This document shows, piece by piece, positions 1 to 8,516 of a DNA stretch of 64,000 bases (its first letter is position 1; each line of letters begins with the position of its first letter). The DNA comes from a virus. A program made the position numbers and the translations under genes. A model generated the notes under the pieces. That model saw only the letters and a program-made list of their open reading frames with translations. It was not told the origin of the DNA and did not search any database. The DNA lies in the IMG/VR virus record IMGVR_UViG_3300036715_000626, positions 1 to 64,000 of that record. The stretch is one strand, 5' to 3'.

Positions 1-1538
1 ATTGCTTTTTCCAGTTGTGTTTCTGAGTCTGTGTTCCATATATTATGGTACATAAGCCGGATGGATTTAGCTTGCGCTAAACCACTAAACTCTTTAAAAA
101 TCGCATGTTTACACATACCATGATCAAGATCAGGTGAGTAATATAGTATATCGTTAAACAGTTTAACAAATCTGTCTTTAGCTATGTACATAGCTATTAC
201 CTCTTTGATAACCGTTTCTTCATTATGGATAACCTGCGGGTTAGGGACATACGGTTTTTGCTCTTGAGCTTTTTCAACACGTTGATGCGCTACAAGCATT
301 TGTAATCTTAGATGTAATTTTCGTATTGCTTCTTCTGTATGCATAGCAAGACTGGCATTATTTCTATACATTCCTAGCTGCATATTTAGATTTTTCAAAT
401 CGTTATTTACATTAGCGATTTCTATCGATATATCTGTAGACCCGTCAGATTGACGCGGTGACGTGCTAAAATAATCTTGTGGTGTGTATGGATGATATGT
501 GTATTGTGTCGTTTGCGGTGGGTATGGCGGCATACCATTGTAGTTACCAAAGTTTGGACCGGTATGATGTGGTTGTTGATACATTTGTTGCACCTCTTTT
601 TCATTATTTATATTTTGAAGATCGTTTAGCTCTTCCTGAGCTGGCCCTGTGTATTTATCTACCAGATAGTCTAGAAAATCTATACTATCTACATCATCAC
701 GATTGATATACAAGTGTGGATCCGATCGCACGCTCCTTACTATTTTGGTAACATAACCATCTTTGTAACCCATAAACCGATCACCAGTTAGACTACGGTC
801 AACAACGATTCCAGTGAAGTTATCTTCTTTAACACTGATTGAGTCAATCATACTAACTTGTATATCAAGTTTCGGCACTATATTATGAATTTCGGAAAAG
901 AACTCATTATATATTTCATATGCCGGGTATGGAGTAGGAGTTGGTAGAACTAGCACTACTAGTTTTTTACTAGACAGATTCCGTCTGTCAGATAATACAT
1001 GTTCAGAATCACCTGCTTCGGTAATAGAAAACGGTTCTGGTTCTGTATTTATACCGCCTATGTTATCCGTATCGTTTAATTCCGGAGTAGTATCTCCCGT
1101 ATATACTGTTTTAGACGACAGACGTTCAAAATACTCCTCGATAACTTTTAATAAAACACGGCTATCGCTGTGGTCTTCATTTTCACTTGTATACTTATGT
1201 TTACCACGACAATCATAACGTTGTGTACCATACACACCATCATTGAGTTCAATGTACTCAATTTCTTTATTATCAAGTAAGTTTTCTGGAGTATTACCGG
1301 ATAAAATCACCGATCCCTTACAAAACTTGACAATCAACCCATTAAAGGTTTCTTTTTGTTCCCGTGAAAGTATCAAATTCTTACAACGGATATCTGGTTT
1401 TACAAATGATAGCTTGTATCCGTCAATAGCGGCGATATGTGTTAAATAGCCATATGCCGCTTTTAAAAATGCCGTATAATCCGTAAGTGACCCATATGAC
1501 ACCGCTTTACTTAATACGATTACCTGTACTTCTTTCAT
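1..1538 (-). CDS. Unknown phage protein, 3' end outside window
   Basis: The frame runs from an ATG at 1538 with an AAGGAG site five bases upstream and is still open at base 1, so at least 512 residues are present and the C-terminus is missing. I do not recognise the protein. The first ~300 residues look globular; around residues 313-356 there is a low-complexity linker rich in Gln, Tyr, Pro and His, followed by a helical-looking stretch. It is the last visible member of a minus-strand block and the gene just upstream starts from its own ribosome-binding site 25 bp away. Similar Q/P/Y-rich tails occur in the products at 7111-8508 and 43451-44089. Confidence 0.85.
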   Translation of the reverse strand, partial: MKEVQVIVLSKAVSYGSLTDYTAFLKAAYGYLTHIAAIDGYKLSFVKPDIRCKNLILSREQKETFNGLIVKFCKGSVILSGNTPENLLDNKEIEYIELNDGVYGTQRYDCRGKHKYTSENEDHSDSRVLLKVIEEYFERLSSKTVYTGDTTPELNDTDNIGGINTEPEPFSITEAGDSEHVLSDRRNLSSKKLVVLVLPTPTPYPAYEIYNEFFSEIHNIVPKLDIQVSMIDSISVKEDNFTGIVVDRSLTGDRFMGYKDGYVTKIVRSVRSDPHLYINRDDVDSIDFLDYLVDKYTGPAQEELNDLQNINNEKEVQQMYQQPHHTGPNFGNYNGMPPYPPQTTQYTYHPYTPQDYFSTSPRQSDGSTDISIEIANVNNDLKNLNMQLGMYRNNASLAMHTEEAIRKLHLRLQMLVAHQRVEKAQEQKPYVPNPQVIHNEETVIKEVIAMYIAKDRFVKLFNDILYYSPDLDHGMCKHAIFKEFSGLAQAKSIRLMYHNIWNTDSETQLEKA

Positions 1539-1562
1539 ATTGACTCCTTAGTCTTAGTATGG

Positions 1563-2015
1563 TTACTTAATTTTATTTGCTAGACGTTTATCGAGTTGCT
1601 CATTCGTTTCTGGATAAAAATGTAAGACGCTAACACCTTTATTGTAAAACTCATTCCAGAACATACGAATACTGCCTACAGGATGTTTATATCCGACTAT
1701 CTCTGCAGCTTCTAACATATGCATATGAAAATGCAACGGCAATTCGTCGAAATGCTCAAAGTAACTTTTGATAACTTTATCCGAAGATCTTGTTACTGAT
1801 ACAGGCCCCATAAATGAGCCACCGCCAGCTTCGTACATATCGTTAATCGGATTACCTGTAAACGCTGACAATAATACGCATCTACGATACCAACGTATCG
1901 TCTCTCGTACTGAATGATTCTTACCCAAACCATCCGGACCACGGATAGCCGATAGTAATACCGTTTGTTGCATAAAGGGTAACTCCGTAACCCATTGTTG
2001 TAATACACTCTTCAT
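1563..2015 (-). CDS. Conserved phage protein of unknown function (150 aa)
   Basis: The protein has the features of a small protein I recall from many unrelated phages: an N-terminal LLSAIRGPDG segment, then RWYRRCVLLSAF, a GGGSFMGP loop, the HFHMHMLEAAEIVGYKHP block and a C-terminal ETNEQLDKRL. The conserved Arg, His and Glu residues could be catalytic or metal-binding but no function is established to my knowledge. It lies between an unknown long protein and a membrane-anchored protein in one minus-strand run. The family match is from memory of the pattern, not from a search. Confidence 0.85.
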   Translation of the reverse strand: MKSVLQQWVTELPFMQQTVLLSAIRGPDGLGKNHSVRETIRWYRRCVLLSAFTGNPINDMYEAGGGSFMGPVSVTRSSDKVIKSYFEHFDELPLHFHMHMLEAAEIVGYKHPVGSIRMFWNEFYNKGVSVLHFYPETNEQLDKRLANKIK

Positions 2016-2024
2016 TATGTTCCT

Positions 2025-2747
2025 TTAACTTATAATAGACATATCAAATGTCTGTGAGACTATTTCGTAATAGTATCGATCTGGATGATCTCCGACTGAC
2101 TCTCCGATTAATTTAGACTTAAATAACCGATAACCGACATCATTAGCAGTATCTTCACTAAGTGGTCTGAAATCTTCACGGGTTGTGCAGATAGTTCTTT
2201 CGTTAATGGTTTCGCGTGGAGCCATACTTCTTACTTTAACCTTCACTCCGTTAATTTTTACTTTAAATGGTTCATCTTGCATAACATCAGTCCTTTCTTT
2301 TGCGGTAGGTACTTTACTTGCTTCATACCCATCTACTAACGGGATCAATCTATTTAGAAACATTAACGTAGGAAATCCTAAATTAGAATCTTTATAAATT
2401 TCTTCCAACTCAGCGATATCTCTTTGAGATATCTCGAATACTTCTAGTTCTGGAACTTTTTTAAGAAGTCCTGCTAAAAACTTAGCAGGGTCAATATGGT
2501 TAAACTTACCCGTACCTTCTAAAGACATAGTGTCGTGAACGCTTGCGAGTATATTACCACCATCTTTAACCAATTGAACGTATTCGTTAAAGGTTATGTT
2601 TGGATTGTGCTTACCATTAATAGCAAGCCATTTTTTAACCTGTCCAATTATCTTTTTACGGGTTCTACTGCCTACAGTATCTTTAGGTATACCAAAGAAT
2701 AATGTAAATATTAGTGCACCGTATATGATTAACTTTTCGTTATTCAT
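2025..2747 (-). CDS. Unknown protein with N-terminal membrane segment
   Basis: I place the start at the ATG at 2747 because an AGAGAG run lies just upstream of it; the longer frame from 2762 has no ribosome-binding site. The product has about 240 residues. Residues ~5-20 form a hydrophobic stretch (LIIYGALIFTLFFGIP) that would serve as a signal anchor, so the rest may sit at the membrane. The remainder is soluble-looking with no motif I recognise. It follows the RNA polymerase gene in the same direction but is separated from it by a strong hairpin at 2801-2830, so it may have its own promoter or depend on read-through. Confidence 0.85.
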   Translation of the reverse strand: MNNEKLIIYGALIFTLFFGIPKDTVGSRTRKKIIGQVKKWLAINGKHNPNITFNEYVQLVKDGGNILASVHDTMSLEGTGKFNHIDPAKFLAGLLKKVPELEVFEISQRDIAELEEIYKDSNLGFPTLMFLNRLIPLVDGYEASKVPTAKERTDVMQDEPFKVKINGVKVKVRSMAPRETINERTICTTREDFRPLSEDTANDVGYRLFKSKLIGESVGDHPDRYYYEIVSQTFDMSIIS

Positions 2748-2800
2748 TGTTCTCTCTTTCATAAGGTTTTCCGATGATTCATTTCGGACAATTAAATGTT

Positions 2801-2830
2801 ACTACTAGCTATGATAACATAGCTAGTAGT
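2801..2830 (-). terminator. Hairpin terminator after the RNAP beta gene
   Basis: A 13-bp perfect stem with an ATAA loop lies immediately after the stop of the beta gene. The stem core ACTACTAGCTA is shared with the terminator at 24553-24582. The following T tract is weak, so termination may need phage-specific factors. Confidence 0.7.
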
Positions 2831-2831
2831 G

Positions 2832-5015
2832 TTAATGTTTTACAGGGTGAATCTTATCTTTATCATGCACATAGTCAATTTGAATACCAGATGCTTTAAA
2901 GATATTATCAACAATCTCAAGTGAACTATCATTCCCATACGGACACACCGATCTGTCAACAACTCTCTCTATGTTAGTAGGATGAGCTGCCGTTAAAACA
3001 TTGTGATAGATGTGTCTGTGTGTTTTAATAGAGTTACCTCTATCCTTAAGCTCGATCAGAGCTAACCGTGATGCATACGATACATATAATCGTGTTTCTG
3101 TTTCACTAAGTATTTTAACAGGGTTATTTCTAAACGGCATAAGATTACGCGCTTTGTTACTAACCCCAATTGGTAACCCGTAGTGATTGGTTTTAGCCGA
3201 CGACGTTGACAAATAGTTATCTGCTGTTTTAGCCAACAATATAAAATACATAGGAGCGATAAACATAGCATCCTTAGTAAGTTTAATACCATCTTCAGCG
3301 ATGTAAAGTAAACTACCCATCTCAGGTTCGTAGATAGTGCCTAACGAGTCTTTTACGATCTGATAAGGTTTCTTTTTACTACTTACCTTATAATAAAGAT
3401 AAAGCTCGTTATCGATAATGTCTTTTAATAAGTAGCGCATTGACTCTTGGTTATTAAGACATGCTTTGTAGGTATCATACTGTTCAGTTCCAATGATCTC
3501 TAATAACCCCAATACCAAATTAAAGCCAGTTAGAATATTTTCATCACTGTAAGCTTCGATTGGAGATATAGTACTACCATTGTGTCCATTTCTGATGAAA
3601 TGCTCGATAACCATTTTCTTAGTGTAACGTGACATTGAATTGAAGTATTGCTCATACAGACGTGCTACGTTCATACGAGAGGGGATCGAACTCGGATCCA
3701 TTATAATATCGGCTCGGTTACCCCATTGATCTACTGGCATCTGGTCGTTATCACGAACTTCAATAACAACACCTTTTGAACCTGATAAGTCAGTGATCTT
3801 AGCACCAGGTCCGATGGTTATAGTATATCTTATGGTAAATTCCAATCGTAAAATATCAAGTTGTTCGTTACGAAACGTATAACGAATTTTGTTATCATCA
3901 GGATTCACAACAGCATATGCATCCATTAGTAATCTATGGAACTTCTCACTTACGGCTAGATCGTTATTGTGATAACGACGGTAGTGATCTTTCTGTAGAT
4001 TTTCATAGGTCTCGATGATTGTTGCGTAGTAACGCTTTAATCCGTTAACGTACTTCATTACCGCATCAGAAGTGTTGGTATACACTTCTTTCTTAAAACG
4101 TGGACTGTGATATGCTTTAATATCAGTAACTACACCCGACTTAACCACATAACCATTTTCTAAAACATCCTTACCAGGTCCTTTTACATAAACTGCTTTA
4201 TCGAAAATTGGATTAAACTCTCTAACATCTTTACGAGATGTTAAAGCTGGTGATAGTTCTGGGTTATAATCGCGAAGAACCATAACTACCGAAGAATCAT
4301 TGATCTGCTCTCCGATTTCAGGAAACGGTTTATAAACAGTATCGTCTCCGTAGATGTTGAGCGGGAATGTATCAGATCCAAATTCGACAACTCTGGTTTC
4401 AAATAGTTCATAGGATAATCGTTCTGACATACTCTTACTGATAACAACGCCATCTTCAGATACTTCTGGAATAGTCATTAGCGCGATATTAGCGTTGATA
4501 CCAAACTTATATCCTTTATTCTTACCAACTGCAGGTGAGTCAGCAAGTATGGTACCAGCTTGAATAATGTCTCCATACATTAAGGAATCTAGTAACTCTG
4601 TATTCCATTTATATCTGAAACCAAAGTATTGATGTAGTGAAAAATGATATGGAACATCGATAATATCGATTTCCCCAGTAGCAATATCCTCCACTATAAT
4701 AAGTTGTGCAACTGTAGTTGTTACACTATTGGCTTCAACACCATCATATCTAGGTATGATTTTAAGTACGCGACAATCGTTTTCAGCTTTCTTAGAGAAC
4801 GTGTTATCTCCGAATTGATTATCGATACCAGTTTGAATAATGCGCTCTTCACCATTTTTCAATGTTAACGACTGTGACATATGCGATGATGACATATAAG
4901 AACGCGCTGAGCTATTGTTAGCTACGAATGGGTTAATACTGTGAATTGAAATAAGTTCTTCTCTAATTCGCAGATCGTCATCTACTGGGAATACTTCTTC
5001 TGTTGAGTTTAACAT
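2832..5015 (-). CDS. Phage multisubunit RNA polymerase, beta C-terminal half
   Basis: This 727-residue protein is the downstream half of a bacterial-type RNA polymerase beta subunit, as in phiKZ-like phages whose polymerases are assembled from split beta and beta' pieces. Residues ~29-62 (NPF...NNSSARSYMSSSHMSQSL) match the IPF..HDDANRALMGANMQRQ segment after the rifampicin region. Residues 187-198 (EDGVVISKSMSE) match the YEDS-type motif. Residues 404-415 (GAKITDLSGSKG) match GDKMAGRHGNKG, with both active-site lysines kept. Residues 425-458, including PSSIPSRMNVARLYEQ, match the NPLGVPSRMNIGQ block. The N-terminal beta half is not in the window. A matching beta' fragment is at 55916-57175. 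Sequence alone does not tell me whether this belongs to the virion or the non-virion enzyme. Confidence 0.93.
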   Translation of the reverse strand: MLNSTEEVFPVDDDLRIREELISIHSINPFVANNSSARSYMSSSHMSQSLTLKNGEERIIQTGIDNQFGDNTFSKKAENDCRVLKIIPRYDGVEANSVTTTVAQLIIVEDIATGEIDIIDVPYHFSLHQYFGFRYKWNTELLDSLMYGDIIQAGTILADSPAVGKNKGYKFGINANIALMTIPEVSEDGVVISKSMSERLSYELFETRVVEFGSDTFPLNIYGDDTVYKPFPEIGEQINDSSVVMVLRDYNPELSPALTSRKDVREFNPIFDKAVYVKGPGKDVLENGYVVKSGVVTDIKAYHSPRFKKEVYTNTSDAVMKYVNGLKRYYATIIETYENLQKDHYRRYHNNDLAVSEKFHRLLMDAYAVVNPDDNKIRYTFRNEQLDILRLEFTIRYTITIGPGAKITDLSGSKGVVIEVRDNDQMPVDQWGNRADIIMDPSSIPSRMNVARLYEQYFNSMSRYTKKMVIEHFIRNGHNGSTISPIEAYSDENILTGFNLVLGLLEIIGTEQYDTYKACLNNQESMRYLLKDIIDNELYLYYKVSSKKKPYQIVKDSLGTIYEPEMGSLLYIAEDGIKLTKDAMFIAPMYFILLAKTADNYLSTSSAKTNHYGLPIGVSNKARNLMPFRNNPVKILSETETRLYVSYASRLALIELKDRGNSIKTHRHIYHNVLTAAHPTNIERVVDRSVCPYGNDSSLEIVDNIFKASGIQIDYVHDKDKIHPVKH

Positions 5016-5050
5016 GTTACCTCTTTTCTCTTTGATTTGTTATTACTATT

Positions 5051-5064
5051 TTAATAATATGTGG
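5051..5064 (-). promoter_or_regulatory. Candidate phage promoter for the beta gene
   Basis: On the minus strand this reads CCACATATTATTAA, about 40 bases before the beta start codon. Nearly the same string occurs at 11626-11639 and 62807-62820, each in front of a minus-strand gene. The assignment rests on recurrence and position only. Confidence 0.4.
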
Positions 5065-5082
5065 TTAAACCCAGTTAGAATA

Positions 5083-5718
5083 TTAGTAACACATATCGAT
5101 AGATGATTTAATCTGTTCTAAATCTCTATCTGCTAACATATGGTTAAGGGAATATAAATCGTACTTACGGTTAAGTAACTTAAACAAATAAACTAAATAC
5201 TCGATAACATTTGGTTGTAGATTTTTAAGTGTTTTACAATAGATAACTTCACCTTTACGATCGGTTACCTCAGTATTACAAATATCTTCTACAATATATA
5301 CTCTAACGGTATCAGTTTCTAAACCATCGATACCAGTATCTAAGTAATAGGTAAACACATTGGTTTCCAGATTTGTTAATAATATGATCGTATTAATATA
5401 CCCATATATAAACGAATAATAGTTAACATTACCTTCTAATATCTTTTGTATGTTTGTATCTTCGATAGGTATCACAGTTAGTAATTCTGGATTAACATAT
5501 GAATTATCGAATAACTTATCAAAATTTTTACATAACATATGTTGTGGTGTTACACCCTTATTCATATCCATATTAAATATAGTTAGTTTAGTATCTAAGT
5601 ACTCGGGATCATCTTTCATTAGCCCGAATAATTTAATAGGTATATAGTGTACCGTAGAAATACCTGTAGTATAATCTAACTGTAATGGCTCGATATTTTT
5701 TGATCTTTTAGCACTCAT
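5083..5718 (-). CDS. Unknown protein (211 aa)
   Basis: Two ATGs lie two codons apart; I chose the one at 5718 because an AAGG site is about seven bases upstream, whereas the ATG at 5724 sits directly against it. The protein looks soluble with mixed helices and strands, and I see no motif I can name. It is the first gene of a minus-strand unit that continues into RNAP beta and is divergent from the cation transporter at 5808, with an AT-rich shared control region between them. Confidence 0.85.
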   Translation of the reverse strand: MSAKRSKNIEPLQLDYTTGISTVHYIPIKLFGLMKDDPEYLDTKLTIFNMDMNKGVTPQHMLCKNFDKLFDNSYVNPELLTVIPIEDTNIQKILEGNVNYYSFIYGYINTIILLTNLETNVFTYYLDTGIDGLETDTVRVYIVEDICNTEVTDRKGEVIYCKTLKNLQPNVIEYLVYLFKLLNRKYDLYSLNHMLADRDLEQIKSSIDMCY

Positions 5719-5763
5719 ATTCATACCTTTATACTATTAATGTTCTATACAAATCTGTTAGTT

Positions 5764-5779
5764 AAAAATATTATATAGT
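5764..5779. promoter_or_regulatory. Divergent AT-rich promoter region
   Basis: The 89-bp gap between divergent genes contains AAATATTATATAG, which reads as the ATATTAT core on the plus strand (5768-5774) and as TATAATATT on the minus strand. It is placed about 35-40 bases from both start codons, so it may serve both directions. Confidence 0.4.
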
Positions 5780-5807
5780 TGTTAATTGAACAACACAAGG
5801 AGATCAT

Positions 5808-6755
5808 GTGAGTACTAATATTTTAAAGAGAAGAGCCGCTCTTCTTTCGGTAATGTCAAATATGTTACTGGTAGTCGGTAAGATAACTATCGGTTTAGTA
5901 ATTGGGTCGGTGGGCGTATTGTCAGAAGGTATACATTCGTCTATCGATTTGATTGCGGCAGTCATAGCATTCTTTGCTATTAAACAAGCCAGTGTTCCAG
6001 CAGATAGTAATCATCGGTATGGACATGGTAAGATTGAAAACATATCTGGTGTCGTAGAAGGATTACTAATATTCGGTGCAGGGGTTTGGATTATTTACGA
6101 ATCTATCTCTAAATTTGTCCACCCCGGTAAAGTAGAATTTATTGGTTGGGGTATTGCAATTATGTCTGTGTCTTCTTTGGTAAATTTGTTTGTATCAAGA
6201 TACTTATATAAAATAGGTAACGAAACAGACTCTATCGCTTTAAAAGCAGATGCAGCTCATTTGAAAACGGATATCATTACTTCAGTAGGTGTAGCTATTG
6301 GGTTAGTAGGTGTGTACTTAACTGGTTACCAATGGATTGACCCGTTAGCAGCTATTATCGTAGCATGTATTATTATTTATACTTCTTATGAAATTATACA
6401 TGAAGCTATTGCTCCGCTATTGGATAGCAGCTTAGATAGTGCTACTGAAAATAAAATACTTAAAGTTATTGAGGAATTTAAAGGAGATTACTTATTTCAC
6501 CACAATCTTCGTACTAGAAAGTCTGGTAGTACTAAGTATATTGATTTTAGAATAACTCTTTGTAAGCATATGACTATGATTTACGTAGACCGGCTTACCT
6601 ACGCTATGACGTATAAACTACGTTTACATTACAATAATATAGATGCGTTAATACTTCCTGAAGCATGTAATAACGAATGTAATGGTTGTGACCGTGCATG
6701 TAAAGCCACCAAAGTAGAGGTAACTAACAATGACACCCTATGTGCAAACAAATAA
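5808..6755 (+). CDS. Cation diffusion facilitator (metal efflux) transporter
   Basis: The 315-residue product is a cation diffusion facilitator, a dimeric membrane antiporter that exports divalent metals such as Zn, Fe or Mn in exchange for protons. Both metal-site motifs are intact: HSSID at residues 43-47 in TM2 and HLKTD at 151-155 in TM5. The usual hydrophobic segments and a cytoplasmic C-terminal domain (from about residue 215) are present. The tail has an extra cysteine cluster, CNNECNGCDRAC, which could bind metal. The start is GTG, because the ATG two bases earlier runs straight into a TGA; AAGGAG precedes it. Such transporters belong normally to bacteria, so this looks like an acquired host gene that may alter metal balance during infection. 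It overlaps the next gene by 26 bp. The metal specificity cannot be told. Confidence 0.95.
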   Translation: MSTNILKRRAALLSVMSNMLLVVGKITIGLVIGSVGVLSEGIHSSIDLIAAVIAFFAIKQASVPADSNHRYGHGKIENISGVVEGLLIFGAGVWIIYESISKFVHPGKVEFIGWGIAIMSVSSLVNLFVSRYLYKIGNETDSIALKADAAHLKTDIITSVGVAIGLVGVYLTGYQWIDPLAAIIVACIIIYTSYEIIHEAIAPLLDSSLDSATENKILKVIEEFKGDYLFHHNLRTRKSGSTKYIDFRITLCKHMTMIYVDRLTYAMTYKLRLHYNNIDALILPEACNNECNGCDRACKATKVEVTNNDTLCANK

Positions 6756-7071
6756 TCTATCTAGAACTATAAACACTGGATTTACATTAACCAGTGAAAT
6801 AGTTACTTACTGGGAAAGTATGATAGATGTTTTAAAAGCTAAGCATACTAACGGAACAAAAGAAATAACCCCAGTAATGGCTGAGAAGTACCAATTTGAT
6901 ATGTATGGATTATTCTTAGAATTAGGAATACCTCAATCTCATATCTACCCGCATATACGGGTAAATGGTTATGCTTCTAGTAACGATTACTACGGAGAGA
7001 AGTTACGAATACTGATTCTTGATCCATACATTCTGGAACAATACATATCTCTTTTTCTACAAAAAAAATAA
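6730..7071 (+). CDS. Unknown protein co-transcribed with the CDF transporter
   Basis: A 113-residue frame starts inside the end of the transporter gene, with GAGG eight bases before the ATG, so the two are translated from one message. It is soluble and I recognise no domain. The overlap suggests a linked role or simply phage gene packing; nothing in the sequence ties it to metal handling. Confidence 0.8.
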   Translation: MTPYVQTNNLSRTINTGFTLTSEIVTYWESMIDVLKAKHTNGTKEITPVMAEKYQFDMYGLFLELGIPQSHIYPHIRVNGYASSNDYYGEKLRILILDPYILEQYISLFLQKK

Positions 7072-7072
7072 T

Positions 7073-7104
7073 ACATACAGATACGCAGTTGCGTATCTGT
7101 ATGT
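7073..7104. terminator. Bidirectional palindromic terminator
   Basis: A stem of about 15 bp with a 2-base centre fills the convergent gap between 6730-7071 and 7111-8508. It begins two bases after the plus-strand stop and has an A-run on the left and a T-rich flank on the right, so it can serve both strands. Confidence 0.75.
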
Positions 7105-7110
7105 TATTTA

Positions 7111-8508
7111 TCATCGATAACCATATCCGTTAGGGTTAATTGGTTGCATTTGCATCGGTTGAGGATAAACCGGTTGTTGATACATTTGTTGTGGATAGAT
7201 CGGTTGCTGTGGTTGTTGATACATATAGTTATTAGGTTGGCTGTTCACCATAGAACTAATACCTAGATTAACTGGTTGCTGATAGTTATTAACCATCATG
7301 TTTGGATTAGCATTATACTGCCCCATTTCATTCTTAGTAATAACATGTTGAACAGGAACACCGCCAAAACTACCATTACCATACAAGATCTTTTTAATAG
7401 GATCTTCGTCAAACTGCTGTTGTACTGGTTGGTACATCGTAGGTTGTACTGGTTGTTGGTATACCGGTTGTTGTACTGGTTGTTGATACAGTGTATTATC
7501 CTGTTGCTGAACTACTGGTAAATGACCAACACTTCTAGTCATAACACTATTGATGTCAGCTAACGGAATCTTCTTAGCCGCTTTTTGTCGCGTTAAATCG
7601 ATTTCATTAGGAATTGTTAACAGTTCCGATTTATAGACACCTAAGTTATTAAGTTCTTGATCGGTAACCGTAATATCGATAAACCCTGTGTCTGAGTATT
7701 CTTTATTAACGTAGTCCAGCTGTTTGATAACGCTCATTATTTTAGCAGCGGTATCTTTGTACAGTGTGAATAGTGATAAGAATCCTGGAGATTCTGAATC
7801 ATTAGAACCGTATGAGATAGTGCCATTTTCAATACCCGGAATGAGATATTCCAGCATGAGTTTGAAGATAGTAATATCTTTGTTACGAAGTTTAACTCCG
7901 TAGATAGGAGTTTCGTTATCAACCGTTAACAACTCATCGTATAGATTACACGCCATAGTAGCTAATCGATTATACTTAACACCATCTTTTACACCTGATT
8001 TTTTAAGGAAGATAGTTACAAATCCCTTATCAGATTTTAACGATGCTGCAAACATATTCTGCCAAAGCTCGATAGATCGATCATCTACAAACTTTTTGAT
8101 ACCAGGATTAGCTGCTTTGTTAAGAGACGCCAAGAATTCATTAATCTCGATCGATGTTTTCTTTTGGAGTTCTTTATTCGAAGCTAACGATAGTAGCAAG
8201 GCACCAGCTGACAATAGTGCATAACTCAAACGCACTTCAGCAACTGTTTTAGTACGTTTAAGACTGAGTGTATCGCCTTTGATAACATTCTCGTTCAAAG
8301 GATTGTATGGAATCTTGGTGATGATCAACTCGCCGTCATCATCTTTACTAAAAATAGTATTGATGTGATCATGTGTAGGTAGAACAAGCGGTTTACCATC
8401 CTCAGTAACCAAAATACCTGTAGGTTCCCCGGATGTTTTGATAAAATTATCTTCGGTAACAAAAAGCCCTAAACTAGCTAGAACCTTTTTATAGAATTCG
8501 TTTAACAT
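7111..8508 (-). CDS. Unknown phage protein with Q/P/Y-rich tail
   Basis: The 465-residue protein has a globular N-terminal ~330 residues, with one moderately hydrophobic helix around 95-108 (YALLSAGALLLSLA), and then a low-complexity tail of ~120 residues built on repeats such as QQPVYQQPVQ and ending NPNGYGYR. I do not recognise the N-terminal part. Such tails often act as flexible linkers or self-association regions. The gene follows 8517-9959 closely, whose stop codon overlaps its AAGGAAA ribosome-binding site, so the two are one operon with 9956-11557. Confidence 0.85.
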   Translation of the reverse strand: MLNEFYKKVLASLGLFVTEDNFIKTSGEPTGILVTEDGKPLVLPTHDHINTIFSKDDDGELIITKIPYNPLNENVIKGDTLSLKRTKTVAEVRLSYALLSAGALLLSLASNKELQKKTSIEINEFLASLNKAANPGIKKFVDDRSIELWQNMFAASLKSDKGFVTIFLKKSGVKDGVKYNRLATMACNLYDELLTVDNETPIYGVKLRNKDITIFKLMLEYLIPGIENGTISYGSNDSESPGFLSLFTLYKDTAAKIMSVIKQLDYVNKEYSDTGFIDITVTDQELNNLGVYKSELLTIPNEIDLTRQKAAKKIPLADINSVMTRSVGHLPVVQQQDNTLYQQPVQQPVYQQPVQPTMYQPVQQQFDEDPIKKILYGNGSFGGVPVQHVITKNEMGQYNANPNMMVNNYQQPVNLGISSMVNSQPNNYMYQQPQQPIYPQQMYQQPVYPQPMQMQPINPNGYGYR

Positions 8509-8516
8509 TGTTTTCC

